DNA of 64,000 nucleotides. Origin: Novosphingobium sediminicola. GTDB taxonomy: Bacteria > Pseudomonadota > Alphaproteobacteria > Sphingomonadales > Sphingomonadaceae. The notes below the pieces were generated by a model. That model was not told the DNA's origin, did no database searches, and saw only the letters and a list, made by a program, of their open reading frames with translations. Where the stretch lies: assembly GCF_014196525.1 (NCBI RefSeq), contig NZ_JACIDX010000001.1:62001-126000 (forward strand). The letters are read 5' to 3'. Of the stretch, positions 25,052-33,739 are shown piece by piece; position 1 is the first letter of the stretch, and each line of letters starts with the position of its first letter. A program made the translations under genes and the position numbers.

Positions 25052-25386
25052 AATCGTTACTCCGTTTGTTATCCCTGGGCGCCAAAGAATTTCATCGTTG
25101 ATCGGCGCCTGCATCCTGTCTGGACCCCTGCGCCTGACATCCAAGTGAACAGGAAAGTCAGGCAAATGTCAGATTTCGTTCATAAAACTATGCCAGTATG
25201 GCTGATCACCGCAGAAATCCGGCATTGAGGCACCCCCGCGCCGCATTTGTCGCGAAATGTATCGCCATTGGGGCACCCTGCCTTGCGGATGATACATCCA
25301 TGCCTTTGGGCGGGGCCCCATCCATGCAATTGCCCTTTTGGCGGGACTGGACTTGGAGGGCTCGGCGTGGCAGGCGTTTTTTCGCT
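25052..25386 (+). promoter_or_regulatory. trpB upstream region with in-frame Trp codons
   Basis: This 335-base gap separates the second barrel gene from trpB. An ATG at 25324 opens a 21-codon frame, [20 protein letters not shown] plus Ala, with three TGG codons (25339, 25348, 25354). It runs in frame into the trpB ATG without a stop. GGGCGGGG precedes that ATG. A run of six T residues (25377-25382) lies just before trpB. It may be a leader for tryptophan control or a TrpB N-terminal extension. No clear terminator/antiterminator pair was found, nor any promoter I trust. Confidence 0.4.
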
Positions 25387-26652
25387 ATGAACACCGCCAC
25401 CATCCCCAATTCGCCCCTGCCTAATTCATTGCGCACGCAACCTGATGAACGCGGTCATTTTGGCCAGTTCGGCGGGCGCTATGTGGCTGAAACCCTGATG
25501 CCGCTGATCCTCGATCTGGAGCGCGAGTATAAGGCCGCCAAGGCCGATCCCGCGTTCAAGGAAGAATTCGACGATCTGATGAAGCATTTCGTGGGCCGCC
25601 CCAGCCCGCTCTATTACGCGCCGCGCATGACGGAACATTTCCGCGCGCAGGCCGCCGCACAGGGCAAGCCGGACAATGGTGCCCAGATCTGGTTCAAGCG
25701 CGAAGAGCTGAACCACACCGGCGCGCACAAGATCAACAATTGCATCGGCCAGATCCTGCTGGCCATCCGCATGGGCAAGACCAAGATCATCGCGGAAACC
25801 GGTGCGGGCCAGCATGGCGTGGCGACCGCTACGGTCTGCGCGCGCTTTGGCCTGCCCTGCACGATCTTTATGGGCGCGACCGACGTGGCGCGTCAGCAGC
25901 CCAATGTGTTCCGTATGAAGCTGCTGGGCGCAGAGGTGATTCCCGTCACCAGCGGCGCGGCGACGCTGAAAGATGCGATGAACGAGGCCCTGCGCCACTG
26001 GGTCGCCCATGTGCATGACACGTTCTATATCATCGGCACGGCGGCGGGCCCGCACCCCTATCCCGAACTGGTTCGCGATTTCCAAAGCGTGATCGGCACC
26101 GAAGCGCGTGCGCAATTGCTCGAACGCACCGGGCGCCTGCCCGACCTGCTGATCGCGGCGGTGGGCGGCGGATCGAACGCCATCGGCCTGTTCCACCCCT
26201 TCCTTGACGATACCGATGTGCAGATGCTCGGCGTCGAGGCGGGCGGTCATGGGCTGGACAGGGAACATGCCGCATCGCTGACCGGCGGCAAGCCGGGCAT
26301 CCTGCATGGCAACAAGACCTATCTGTTGCAGGACGAGGACGGCCAAATCACAGAGGCCCACTCGATCAGCGCCGGTCTGGACTATCCCGGCATCGGGCCT
26401 GAGCATAGCTGGCTGCACGACATCGGCCGCGCCAAATATCTGCCGATCACCGACGATCAGGCGATGGAAGCCTTCACGCTGTGCTGTCAGTTGGAAGGGA
26501 TCATCCCGGCGCTCGAATCGGCCCATGCCCTTGCCGCACTGCCCGAAGTGGCGCCCAAGATGGGCAAGGATCAGATCATCATCGTCAATGTCTCGGGCCG
26601 CGGCGACAAGGACATTTTCACCGTGGCCGAAAAGCTGGGCGTGAAATTGTGA
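25387..26652 (+). CDS. trpB: tryptophan synthase beta chain
   Basis: TrpB joins indole and serine to make tryptophan, using pyridoxal phosphate. The 421-residue protein shows [15 protein letters not shown] (25-39), the PLP lysine in [10 protein letters not shown] (Lys115), [13 protein letters not shown] and GGGSNAIG for the phosphate. The ATG at 25387 is chosen because homologues start near here, though its ribosome-binding site is weak. An in-frame ATG at 25324 would add 21 Trp/Arg-rich residues. Confidence 0.95.
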   Translation: MNTATIPNSPLPNSLRTQPDERGHFGQFGGRYVAETLMPLILDLEREYKAAKADPAFKEEFDDLMKHFVGRPSPLYYAPRMTEHFRAQAAAQGKPDNGAQIWFKREELNHTGAHKINNCIGQILLAIRMGKTKIIAETGAGQHGVATATVCARFGLPCTIFMGATDVARQQPNVFRMKLLGAEVIPVTSGAATLKDAMNEALRHWVAHVHDTFYIIGTAAGPHPYPELVRDFQSVIGTEARAQLLERTGRLPDLLIAAVGGGSNAIGLFHPFLDDTDVQMLGVEAGGHGLDREHAASLTGGKPGILHGNKTYLLQDEDGQITEAHSISAGLDYPGIGPEHSWLHDIGRAKYLPITDDQAMEAFTLCCQLEGIIPALESAHALAALPEVAPKMGKDQIIIVNVSGRGDKDIFTVAEKLGVKL

Positions 26653-26801
26653 GATGGAACCTGCGCCAGGCCGCCACGTCCGCGATTGTGGCCATGGCGG
26701 TTTGCGCAGGTGTCGACTTTTCGCTGCATAACACGGTTAGCCAGACCGCGCTGATGATCGGCCTTGCCATTGGGGCCTCGCGCCTGATCGAATGGAATTG
26801 A
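26649..26801 (+). CDS. small hydrophobic protein between trpB and trpA
   Basis: This is a 50-codon frame starting with GTG that overlaps the trpB stop (GTGA) and ends just before trpA. The product, [20 protein letters not shown] and onward, has one or two hydrophobic segments (about residues 8-23 and 30-44) and ends SRLIEWN. It is too short for most gene finders. The overlap with trpB and the close fit of the gap argue that it is real, but I recognise no family. Confidence 0.5.
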   Translation: MRWNLRQAATSAIVAMAVCAGVDFSLHNTVSQTALMIGLAIGASRLIEWN

Positions 26802-26803
26802 AA

Positions 26804-27604
26804 ATGACCAACCGCCTTTCTGCTGCCTTCTCCAAAGGCCGCCCCGCCCTTGTCACTTTCATCACCGGGGGCGATCCCACGCCGGACGCCACGCCCGCCA
26901 TCCTTGATGCGCTGGTCGCGGGCGGGGCGGATGTGATCGAACTGGGTATGCCCTTCACCGATCCGATGGCCGATGGCCCCGCGATTCAGGCTGCCAATCT
27001 GCGCAGCCTGGCCGCCGGAACGCGCACCGCCGACATTTTCCGCATCGCCAAGGATTTCCGCGCGCGGCATCCCGAAACGCCGCTGGTGCTGATGGGCTAT
27101 GCCAATCCGATGGTGGCGCGGGGCAGCGAATGGTTTGCCGCGCAATGCGCCGATGCGGGCGTCGACGGCATCATCTGCGTCGATATTCCCAGCGAGGAAG
27201 ACCCCGAAATCGGCCCCGCCCTGCGCGCCCATGGCATCAGCTTCATCCGCCTTGCCACGCCAACGACCGACACCGCGCGCCTTCCCGCCGTGGTCGAAGG
27301 CTCGTCGGGCTTCCTCTATTACGTCTCGGTCGCGGGCGTGACGGGCAAGCAGCAGGCCGCCGTGGACACGATCAAGGAAGCCGTGGCGCGCATCAGGTCG
27401 GGCACCGATCTGCCGATCGCGGTGGGCTTTGGCGTGCGCACACCGGAACAGGCCGCCGCCTTTGCCGCCCATGCCGAAGGCGTTGTCGTTGGCTCTGCGC
27501 TGGTCGATCTGGTGGCCCAGCATGGCGCCGATGCCGCCGAGCCGGTGCGCGAATTGACCGCTGCCTTGGCAGATGCCGTCCATAACGCTAAGGCGCTGGC
27601 ATGA
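26804..27604 (+). CDS. trpA: tryptophan synthase alpha chain
   Basis: TrpA splits indole-3-glycerol phosphate and passes indole to TrpB. The 266-residue TIM-barrel protein contains [15 protein letters not shown] (16-30) and [19 protein letters not shown] (44-62), with catalytic Glu46 and Asp57, and [10 protein letters not shown]. The ATG at 26804 (MTNRLSAAF) fits the family; four more codons upstream are open. Its stop overlaps the accD start (ATGA). Confidence 0.96.
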   Translation: MTNRLSAAFSKGRPALVTFITGGDPTPDATPAILDALVAGGADVIELGMPFTDPMADGPAIQAANLRSLAAGTRTADIFRIAKDFRARHPETPLVLMGYANPMVARGSEWFAAQCADAGVDGIICVDIPSEEDPEIGPALRAHGISFIRLATPTTDTARLPAVVEGSSGFLYYVSVAGVTGKQQAAVDTIKEAVARIRSGTDLPIAVGFGVRTPEQAAAFAAHAEGVVVGSALVDLVAQHGADAAEPVRELTAALADAVHNAKALA

Positions 27605-28455
27605 GCTGGCTTAACAAAGTACGCAACTCGCTTTCCTCGCTCACCGCGAAGAAGGACGATACGCCCGACAACCTGTGGATCAAGTGCAAGAACTGCAACG
27701 AGATGCTGTTCGCTCAGGAATATGAGGCGAATCTCTCGGTCTGTCCGCGCTGTGATCATCATGGCCGCATAGGCACGGACGCGCGTTTCGCGCATCTGCT
27801 CGATCCCGGCTTTTCCGTGCTGCCCACGCCCAAGGTCAAGGACGACCCGCTGAAATTCCGCGATACAAAAAAGTATCCGGACCGCATGAAGGCCGCCCGC
27901 GCTGCCAATCCGCATCCCGATGCGCTGACCAATGCCCTTGGCAAGATCGAGGGCAACAAGGTCGTGCTGGGGGTTCAGGACTTCGGCTTTATGGGCGGCT
28001 CGATGGGCATGGCTGTGGGCGCGGCTTTCGTGGCCGGGGCGCAGCGCGCGTTGAAGGAAAAATGCGCCTATGTGATCTGCACGGCGGCGGGCGGCGCGCG
28101 TATGCAGGAGGGCATTCTGTCGCTCATGCAAATGCCCAAGACCACGGTGGCGGTGCGCCGGCTCAACAATGCGGGCCTGCCCTATATCGTCGTGCTGACC
28201 GATCCGACGACCGGCGGCGTGACGGCCTCCTATGCGATGCTGGGCGATGTTCAGATTGCCGAACCGGGCTGTCTGATCGGCTTTGCCGGACAGCGCGTCA
28301 TTCAGGATACGATCCGCGAAAAGCTGCCCGAAGGGTTCCAGCGCGCGGAATATCTGCATGAACACGGCATGGTCGACATGGTCGTCCATCGCCACGCGCT
28401 GCGCGAAAAGCTGGCGCAGGTACTCTCCTATCTCAGCCCCGCCAAGGCGGCCTGA
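27601..28455 (+). CDS. accD: acetyl-CoA carboxylase carboxyltransferase subunit beta
   Basis: AccD with AccA transfers the carboxyl group from biotin to acetyl-CoA, starting fatty acid synthesis. The 284-residue protein has the N-terminal zinc ribbon CKNCN and CPRCD (Cys29, 32, 48, 51), then the crotonase-type core with [15 protein letters not shown] and [15 protein letters not shown]. It overlaps trpA by four bases, and folC follows. The trpA-accD-folC order is widespread in proteobacteria. Confidence 0.97.
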   Translation: MSWLNKVRNSLSSLTAKKDDTPDNLWIKCKNCNEMLFAQEYEANLSVCPRCDHHGRIGTDARFAHLLDPGFSVLPTPKVKDDPLKFRDTKKYPDRMKAARAANPHPDALTNALGKIEGNKVVLGVQDFGFMGGSMGMAVGAAFVAGAQRALKEKCAYVICTAAGGARMQEGILSLMQMPKTTVAVRRLNNAGLPYIVVLTDPTTGGVTASYAMLGDVQIAEPGCLIGFAGQRVIQDTIREKLPEGFQRAEYLHEHGMVDMVVHRHALREKLAQVLSYLSPAKAA

Positions 28456-28478
28456 AACGCGACGAACGGGGTGATTCG

Positions 28479-29795
28479 GTGAAGGATTTTGCCATCTCGG
28501 ACCACCCCGGCGTGGCCGCGCAACTGGCTCGTCTGGAGCAGCTTTCCGTGCCGCAGGGGCGGCTGGGGCTGGAGATTATCGAGGGGCTGCTGGCGCGGCT
28601 GGGCAATCCGGAGCGGCGCCTGCCCCCGGTGTTTCATGTCGCGGGCACCAATGGCAAGGGCAGCACCTGCACCTATCTGCGCATGATGCTCGAAGCACAG
28701 GGGCTGGTCGTTCATAGCGCCACCAAGCCGCATCTGGTACGCTATAATGAGCGGATAAGGCTGGCCGGGCGGTTGATCGAGGATGATCTGCTGGCCGAGC
28801 TTTTGGCCGAGGTGCTGGACGCCAATGATGCGGGCGAGGATCTGGGGCCGAGCTTTTTCGAGGTGACGACCGCCGCGATCTTCCTCGCCTTTGCCCGCAT
28901 TCCGGCCGACGCCTGCGTGATCGAGGTCGGGCTGGGCGGGCGGCTGGATGCCACCAATGTCATCCCCAATCCCGCAGCCACCGGCATTGCCACGCTGGGC
29001 ATCGACCACGAAGGCTTTCTGCTGCGCCCCGAAGAAGGCGCGCCGGAGGTTCCCCTCGCCCGCATCGCATGGGAAAAGGGCGGCATCGTGCGCCCCGGCG
29101 CGCCCATGGTGACGCTGGACTATCCCGCCGTGGCCGAGGAGCAGATCGCGGCGCTGACCACGCAGGCGGGCGCGCCTTGGATCCGGCGCGGGCGCGACTG
29201 GTTTGCCGATATTGACGAGACGATCGAATATCGCGATACGCGCGGCGTGCTGTCACTGCCCCTGCCGCAACTGGCCGGGCGGCATCAGGCGGAAAATGCC
29301 GCGCTGGCTGTGGCGCTGATCCGGCATCAGACGACGGTCGAGGTCTCGCCAGAGGCCATGGCGGCGGGCATTCGCGCCGCGCGCTGGCCCGCGCGGCTGC
29401 AGCGGCTTGGCGATGGGCCGCTGACGGCGTTGGCCGGGGGCCGCGCGGTGTGGCTGGACGGTGGGCATAATCCCGACGCGGGCCTGGCCATCGCGCGCCA
29501 CTTTGCCGATGCCCCGCCCTTTCACCTCATTACCGGCATGCTGGCCAACAAAGACCCCAGCGCGATCATCGCCCCGTTGGCGGGCAAACTGCTCTCGCTC
29601 TGCGTCGTCCCCGCGCCCGGCCATGACGCGCATCGACCCGAGGATTTTGCGCCCTTCACCGCCCTGCCCGCCCATCCGTTTGAGGATGTGGAGCAGGCGT
29701 TGCGGGCGCTGCCGGCAGAGGGCGATGTGTTGATTGCCGGGTCGCTTTATCTGGCCGGGGATGTGTTGCGGCGGAATCTGGAGTTTCCGGACTGA
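28479..29795 (+). CDS. folC: folylpolyglutamate synthase / dihydrofolate synthase
   Basis: FolC joins glutamate to dihydropteroate and adds further glutamates to folates. The 438-residue Mur-ligase-type protein starts with GTG (MKDFAISDHPGVAAQ). It shows the P-loop HVAGTNGKGSTCTYLR (about 48-63), SATKPHLVRYNERIRL, EVGLGGRLDATNV and WLDGGHNPDAG. The repeat element copy B begins within a few bases of its stop. Confidence 0.95.
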   Translation: MKDFAISDHPGVAAQLARLEQLSVPQGRLGLEIIEGLLARLGNPERRLPPVFHVAGTNGKGSTCTYLRMMLEAQGLVVHSATKPHLVRYNERIRLAGRLIEDDLLAELLAEVLDANDAGEDLGPSFFEVTTAAIFLAFARIPADACVIEVGLGGRLDATNVIPNPAATGIATLGIDHEGFLLRPEEGAPEVPLARIAWEKGGIVRPGAPMVTLDYPAVAEEQIAALTTQAGAPWIRRGRDWFADIDETIEYRDTRGVLSLPLPQLAGRHQAENAALAVALIRHQTTVEVSPEAMAAGIRAARWPARLQRLGDGPLTALAGGRAVWLDGGHNPDAGLAIARHFADAPPFHLITGMLANKDPSAIIAPLAGKLLSLCVVPAPGHDAHRPEDFAPFTALPAHPFEDVEQALRALPAEGDVLIAGSLYLAGDVLRRNLEFPD

Positions 29796-29797
29796 GG

Positions 29798-30029
29798 TTT
29801 TGCCTCCGGCGGGCAAAGGGACACTGTCCCTTTGCAATCCCGTTGCTGTCTGGGTTGCGGTTTAGGTTCGAACAAAGTGGCCAATAAGCGGCGTAGAAAT
29901 ATGAAAGCCTGCGGCGCTATCTAACTGCGCCGCAGGCTTTCATTATTATAACGCAAGGACTGCAAACTTCCCACCACCCCAAAATGGGATTGCAAAGGGC
30001 CCCCGCCCTTTGCCCGCCGGAGGCAAACT
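29798..30029. repeat. modular palindromic intergenic element, copy B
   Basis: This fills the whole gap between convergent folC and the AmpG-like gene. The left hairpin is GCAAAGGGAC-ACT-GTCCCTTTGC (29813-29835). The central one is a 17-base-pair stem, ATGAAAGCCTGCGGCGC (29901-29917) with its complement (29927-29943). The right one is GCAAAGGGC-CCCC-GCCCTTTGC (29992-30013). The outer motifs GCCTCCGGCGGGC and CCGCCGGAGGC are inverted relative to each other. The hairpins could end both transcripts. Confidence 0.9.
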
Positions 30030-30030
30030 C

Positions 30031-31761
30031 TTACTCCTTAACCGCCCGAGCCTCTGCCCGACTAACCCGCACCCATTCCATCAAAACAAAGGACACGCTG
30101 ACCACGCCCGCCAGCGCGGTGGCGCGGAACACCGGCCCATAGCCGTAGGTGTCAAAAGCCTCGCCCGCCACGCCGCGGCCCAGCGTGCCGACAAGGAACG
30201 TCAGCGAGGAAAGCAGCGCATATTGGATCGCGGTATAGCGCTTGGAGACGACGCTGGAGACATAGGCAACGAAAGCGGTGCCTGCGAGGCCGGTGGCGAT
30301 GTTTTCATAGACGATGGCCAGCAGCAGACGGAGCATCCGCGCATCGGCCCCCAGCGCCCCGCCGAGACGGTCGAGCGCGATGGCATGGGCAAAGGCGTCG
30401 ATCACATGTCCGCCATCGGCAAGGTCGGCATAGAGCAGATTGCCCAGGGGCGGCAGCATCGCACCCAGCAACACCGTGGGAAAGCGCCCTATGCGCAGGA
30501 ACAGGTATCCGCCCAGCGAAATGCCGAACATCGTCATGATAATGCCAAAGATTTTCGAAGCGAAGGCGACCTGATCCTTGGTGTAATGCAGATAGTCCAG
30601 ATAGAAGGGAAAGGCGAAGCTGGACCAGATATTGTAGCAGAACGCATAGGTCAGGATGAAGCCCAGCACCACCAGCACGCCCGCCCGCAGCCGCCCCGCC
30701 AGCTCGGCCAGAGGCGTTACCAGCGCGGCATAAATGTGGTTGGCGATGGTGCGCGAGGGACCATGGGCGTGATCCTCCGCCGCCAGCACGCCCAGCGCGC
30801 GGGCCTTCATGTGGTTCGCCACGCTGGCCACGATCAGCGGCACGAACACGGTGGCGGCCACGATCCACGGCCCCTGCGTTTTCGTAAATTCAGCCACCGA
30901 GGGCAATTTGCCCCCCGGCGCCACCGGGGCCAGCATCGCGATCATGAAATGGGCAATCGTGGCAATCGCCCAGACCCAACTGGCCAGCACGATGAACAGC
31001 AGCGCGGCGCGCACGCCCGGCGCCAGTTCGCCCGGCTGCCCCAGATCGGCATGGAGGCGCGCGGTGATCGTGCGCTCGGTATCGGGCGCACGCAAAGTCA
31101 CCAGCATCATCACCGCCATCAGCCCCGCCATCGCGCCAAACACCTGCGGCCATGAAATCCGCGCCGCCAGCATCAGCGCCAGCGCCCCGCCCACGATCGA
31201 GGCCGTGCGATATCCGAATTGATACAGCGCGGTCAGCAGTTCGAGGCTGGTGTCCTCATCGGCATTCTCGATTCGCCATGCGTCCAGCGCGATGTCCTGC
31301 GTGGCGCTGGCAAAGGCGGCGATGAAGGCGATGATGGCGAAAGTGCCGATGGCGCGCGTGGGGTCGGTGATGGCCAGCCCGGCAATCGCGCAGGCCAAGA
31401 CCGCCTGACACAGGATGATCCAGCTGCGCCGCCGCCCCAAGACCTCAAGCCCCGGCAATTTCAGCCGGTCAACCAGCGGCGCCCAGAGGAATTTGAACGA
31501 ATAGGACAGGCCGATCCATGACAGCACGCCAATCGTCGCCAGCTTGATCCCCACCTCGCCCAGCCATGCGTTCAAAGTGCCGATCAGCAGGGCGAAAGGC
31601 AGGCCGGAGGAAAAGCCGAAGCCCAGCATACACCCGGCCTTGCGCGTGGAAAGCGCCACACGCAGCAACGCCAGCCCCTTGGGCCGGGGCGGTTTGGCCC
31701 CAGCGGCCTGATCAGCGGCCTGATCAGCGGCCTGAGTTGGGTTCGGGGCGCTGCTGGCCAT
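30031..31761 (-). CDS. ampG: AmpG family muropeptide permease (MFS)
   Basis: AmpG-type permeases bring cell-wall fragments (anhydro-muropeptides) into the cytoplasm for recycling. The 576-residue protein has about 12-14 membrane segments. Typical AmpG motifs are GFSSGLPFALLIGTLNAWL (about residues 49-67), SYSFKFLWAPLVDR and ASATQDIALDAWRIE. A variable N-terminal 25 residues includes an AADQ repeat. It converges on folC. The exact substrate is inferred from the family. Confidence 0.85.
   Translation of the reverse strand: MASSAPNPTQAADQAADQAAGAKPPRPKGLALLRVALSTRKAGCMLGFGFSSGLPFALLIGTLNAWLGEVGIKLATIGVLSWIGLSYSFKFLWAPLVDRLKLPGLEVLGRRRSWIILCQAVLACAIAGLAITDPTRAIGTFAIIAFIAAFASATQDIALDAWRIENADEDTSLELLTALYQFGYRTASIVGGALALMLAARISWPQVFGAMAGLMAVMMLVTLRAPDTERTITARLHADLGQPGELAPGVRAALLFIVLASWVWAIATIAHFMIAMLAPVAPGGKLPSVAEFTKTQGPWIVAATVFVPLIVASVANHMKARALGVLAAEDHAHGPSRTIANHIYAALVTPLAELAGRLRAGVLVVLGFILTYAFCYNIWSSFAFPFYLDYLHYTKDQVAFASKIFGIIMTMFGISLGGYLFLRIGRFPTVLLGAMLPPLGNLLYADLADGGHVIDAFAHAIALDRLGGALGADARMLRLLLAIVYENIATGLAGTAFVAYVSSVVSKRYTAIQYALLSSLTFLVGTLGRGVAGEAFDTYGYGPVFRATALAGVVSVSFVLMEWVRVSRAEARAVKE
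31701..31735. repeat. 12-bp tandem repeat in the AmpG-like gene
   Basis: CAGCGGCCTGAT is repeated almost three times and encodes AADQAADQAA on the minus strand. It sits in the non-conserved N-terminal tail, so copy number could vary without harm. Confidence 0.85.
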
Positions 31762-31890
31762 GCGGAATATATCCTGAAATTGGGAAATGATGCGCGCAGA
31801 TTAGGCGGTATGATGAATAAAAAGAAAGGGCAAATCGCCGACCTGTCCCCCGCTTTTGACCTGTGGCCCGAAGAAGAGTAAGGCGACCCC

Positions 31891-32964
31891 ATGTCTTATA
31901 CTAAGAATCCCGGTGGCCCGTCAAAGGGCCCTTCATCGCGTGGCCCCGCCTCGCGCAATGGCCGCGCGTCCGACGCCGCCCCCCGCGGGAAACCGCAATT
32001 TGACCGCAGCGGCAAGCCGCAGGCCGAACGGAGCGGTAAGCCCTCGTATGGCGACAAACCATCGTATGGCGGAAAACCATCGTATGGCGGCAAGCCCTCC
32101 TATGGCGACAAGTCGCGGGCGGGCGGCAATGCCCAGTCCGCCGGCAAGCTCTATCCGCCGCGCATCCCCCGGCCCCCGCGCCCCGCGCCCGAGCCGATCA
32201 ACAAGCTGGAAGGCGAAGGCGAGCGTATCGCCAAGTTGCTGGCCCGCGCGGGCGTGGCAAGCCGCCGCGAGGTGGAACGCCTGATCGAGGCGGGTCGGGT
32301 CAAAGTGGGCGACATCACGGTCACCACGCCCGCCACGCTGCTCACCACGCTCAAAGGCGTGACAGTGGACGGCAATCCGGTGAAAGCGCCCGAAGCCGCG
32401 CGCCTCTATGCGTTTCACAAGCCCAGCGGGCTGATTACCGCCGAGCGCGATGCAGCAGGTCGCCCCACGATCTACACCGCGCTGCGCAACGCCCTGCCCG
32501 AAGGGACGCCGCGCCTGATGCCCATCGGGCGGCTCGATCTTAACACCGAAGGCCTGCTGCTGCTGACCAACGATGGCGAGTTGAAGCGCGCGATGGAATT
32601 GCCAAGCAGCGGCATTCCGCGCACCTATCGCGCCCGTACCTTCGGCGACATCACGCAGGACCGGCTGGAAGAGCTGATGGAAGGCATCGAGGTCGATGGC
32701 ATCCGCTATGGCCGGATCGACGCCAATATGGAGCGCCGCACGGGCCGCAACCAGTGGATCGAACTGACGCTGAGCGAAGGCAAGAACCGCGAAGTGCGCC
32801 GCGTGCTGGAGGCTCTGGGGCTTCAGGTCAGCCGTCTGATGCGCACCAAATACGGGCCGTTCGAATTGCTCGATCTGCCGCGCGGACAGGCGATCCAGAT
32901 CCCGCAGGTGCAGGTCGAACGCTTCCGCAAGGGGCTGAAATTTGCCAAGGCGCGCGGCGAATGA
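31891..32964 (+). CDS. rRNA pseudouridine synthase (RsuA/RluB family)
   Basis: The enzyme isomerises a uridine of ribosomal RNA. The 357-residue protein has an unordered N-terminus (1-105) with GGKPSY repeats. It is followed by an S4 RNA-binding domain (about 108-165; RIAKLLARAGVASRREVERL) and the catalytic domain with GRLDLNTEGLLLLTND (213-228, catalytic Asp216). The motif LSEGKNREVRRVLEALG near residue 290 is typical of RluB/RsuA. I cannot tell RluB from related subfamilies. The rsmD gene overlaps its stop by four bases. Confidence 0.92.
   Translation: MSYTKNPGGPSKGPSSRGPASRNGRASDAAPRGKPQFDRSGKPQAERSGKPSYGDKPSYGGKPSYGGKPSYGDKSRAGGNAQSAGKLYPPRIPRPPRPAPEPINKLEGEGERIAKLLARAGVASRREVERLIEAGRVKVGDITVTTPATLLTTLKGVTVDGNPVKAPEAARLYAFHKPSGLITAERDAAGRPTIYTALRNALPEGTPRLMPIGRLDLNTEGLLLLTNDGELKRAMELPSSGIPRTYRARTFGDITQDRLEELMEGIEVDGIRYGRIDANMERRTGRNQWIELTLSEGKNREVRRVLEALGLQVSRLMRTKYGPFELLDLPRGQAIQIPQVQVERFRKGLKFAKARGE
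32032..32103. repeat. 18-bp tandem repeat coding GGKPSY units
   Basis: Four 18-base units encode GKPSYG-type hexapeptides in the N-terminal tail of the pseudouridine synthase. Synonymous changes between units show the repeat is not brand new. Confidence 0.85.
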
Positions 32965-33521
32965 TCCGCATCATTGCCGGCGAATGGCGTGGCCGTAAAC
33001 TGGCCGCGCCCGAAGGTGACGACACCCGCCCCACCGCCGACCGCACCCGCGAGACGCTGTTTTCCATGCTCAACAGCCGCCTTGGCGGTTTCGAGGAATT
33101 GCGCGTGGCCGACCTGTTCGCAGGATCGGGCGCGCTGGGCCTTGAAGCATTGAGCCGGGGCGCGGCGCATTGCCTGTTTGCCGAACAGGCCGCCCCTGCG
33201 ATCCGCGCGATCCGCACCAATATCGCCAACCTGAAAGCCCACACCCGCTGCGACGTGCGCGCGGGCAGCGTGATGGCCCTGACCGCCACCAAGGAGCCGC
33301 TCGACCTCGTGCTGCTCGACCCGCCCTATAACACCGGCGCGGGACAGGTGGCGATCGACAAGCTGCGCCGCCTCGGCTGGATCGGGGAAGGCACATGGGT
33401 TGCGCTGGAAACCGCCGCGACCGAGAACCCGCAGGTGCGCGGGTTTGTGGTCGATGCTGATCGCAAGGTCGGTAAGGCGAAGATTACCTTGTTCAGGATG
33501 GAAGAGAAGCAGGAAGGGTAA
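32961..33521 (+). CDS. rsmD: 16S rRNA (guanine966-N2)-methyltransferase RsmD
   Basis: RsmD methylates G966 of 16S rRNA. The 186-residue protein has the Rossmann methyltransferase motif VADLFAGSGALGLEALSRGA (49-68) and the catalytic motif LLDPPYNTG (118-126, DPPY). The N-terminal GEWRGRKLAAPEGDDTRPT is diagnostic. Its ATG overlaps the pseudouridine synthase stop (ATGA). Confidence 0.95.
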   Translation: MIRIIAGEWRGRKLAAPEGDDTRPTADRTRETLFSMLNSRLGGFEELRVADLFAGSGALGLEALSRGAAHCLFAEQAAPAIRAIRTNIANLKAHTRCDVRAGSVMALTATKEPLDLVLLDPPYNTGAGQVAIDKLRRLGWIGEGTWVALETAATENPQVRGFVVDADRKVGKAKITLFRMEEKQEG

Positions 33522-33522
33522 G

Positions 33523-33737
33523 ATGCGAGGGTCTAAACCCTCGCGCTCCCGTTACTGTATAGGTTGCGTGTCGGGTTCGGCGTTTTGTGTCGGACGCGGC
33601 GAAGGAATAATTAAAGCCTGCGGCGCCATTTAACTGCGCCGCAGGCTTTAATTTTAGTAGCTAAACGCTTCAAACTTCCCACCACCCCATTAACGGGATT
33701 GCAAAGGGCCCCCGCCCTTTGCCCGCCGGAGGCAAAC
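33523..33737. repeat. modular palindromic intergenic element, copy C
   Basis: This fills the gap between convergent rsmD and the MHS transporter. The left hairpin is GCGAGGGT-CTAA-ACCCTCGC (33525-33544). The central one is a perfect 18-base-pair stem, AATTAAAGCCTGCGGCGC (33609-33626) and its complement (33636-33653). The right one is GCAAAGGGC-CCCC-GCCCTTTGC (33701-33722), followed by CCGCCGGAGGC. It shares the central and right parts with copy B and the left end with copy A. Confidence 0.9.
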
Positions 33738-33739
33738 CT

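Noticed and set aside
25198..25386. TrpB starting at 25198
   Set aside because: The long upstream frame has no ribosome-binding site and does not resemble TrpB; only the last 21 codons (from 25324) merit attention.
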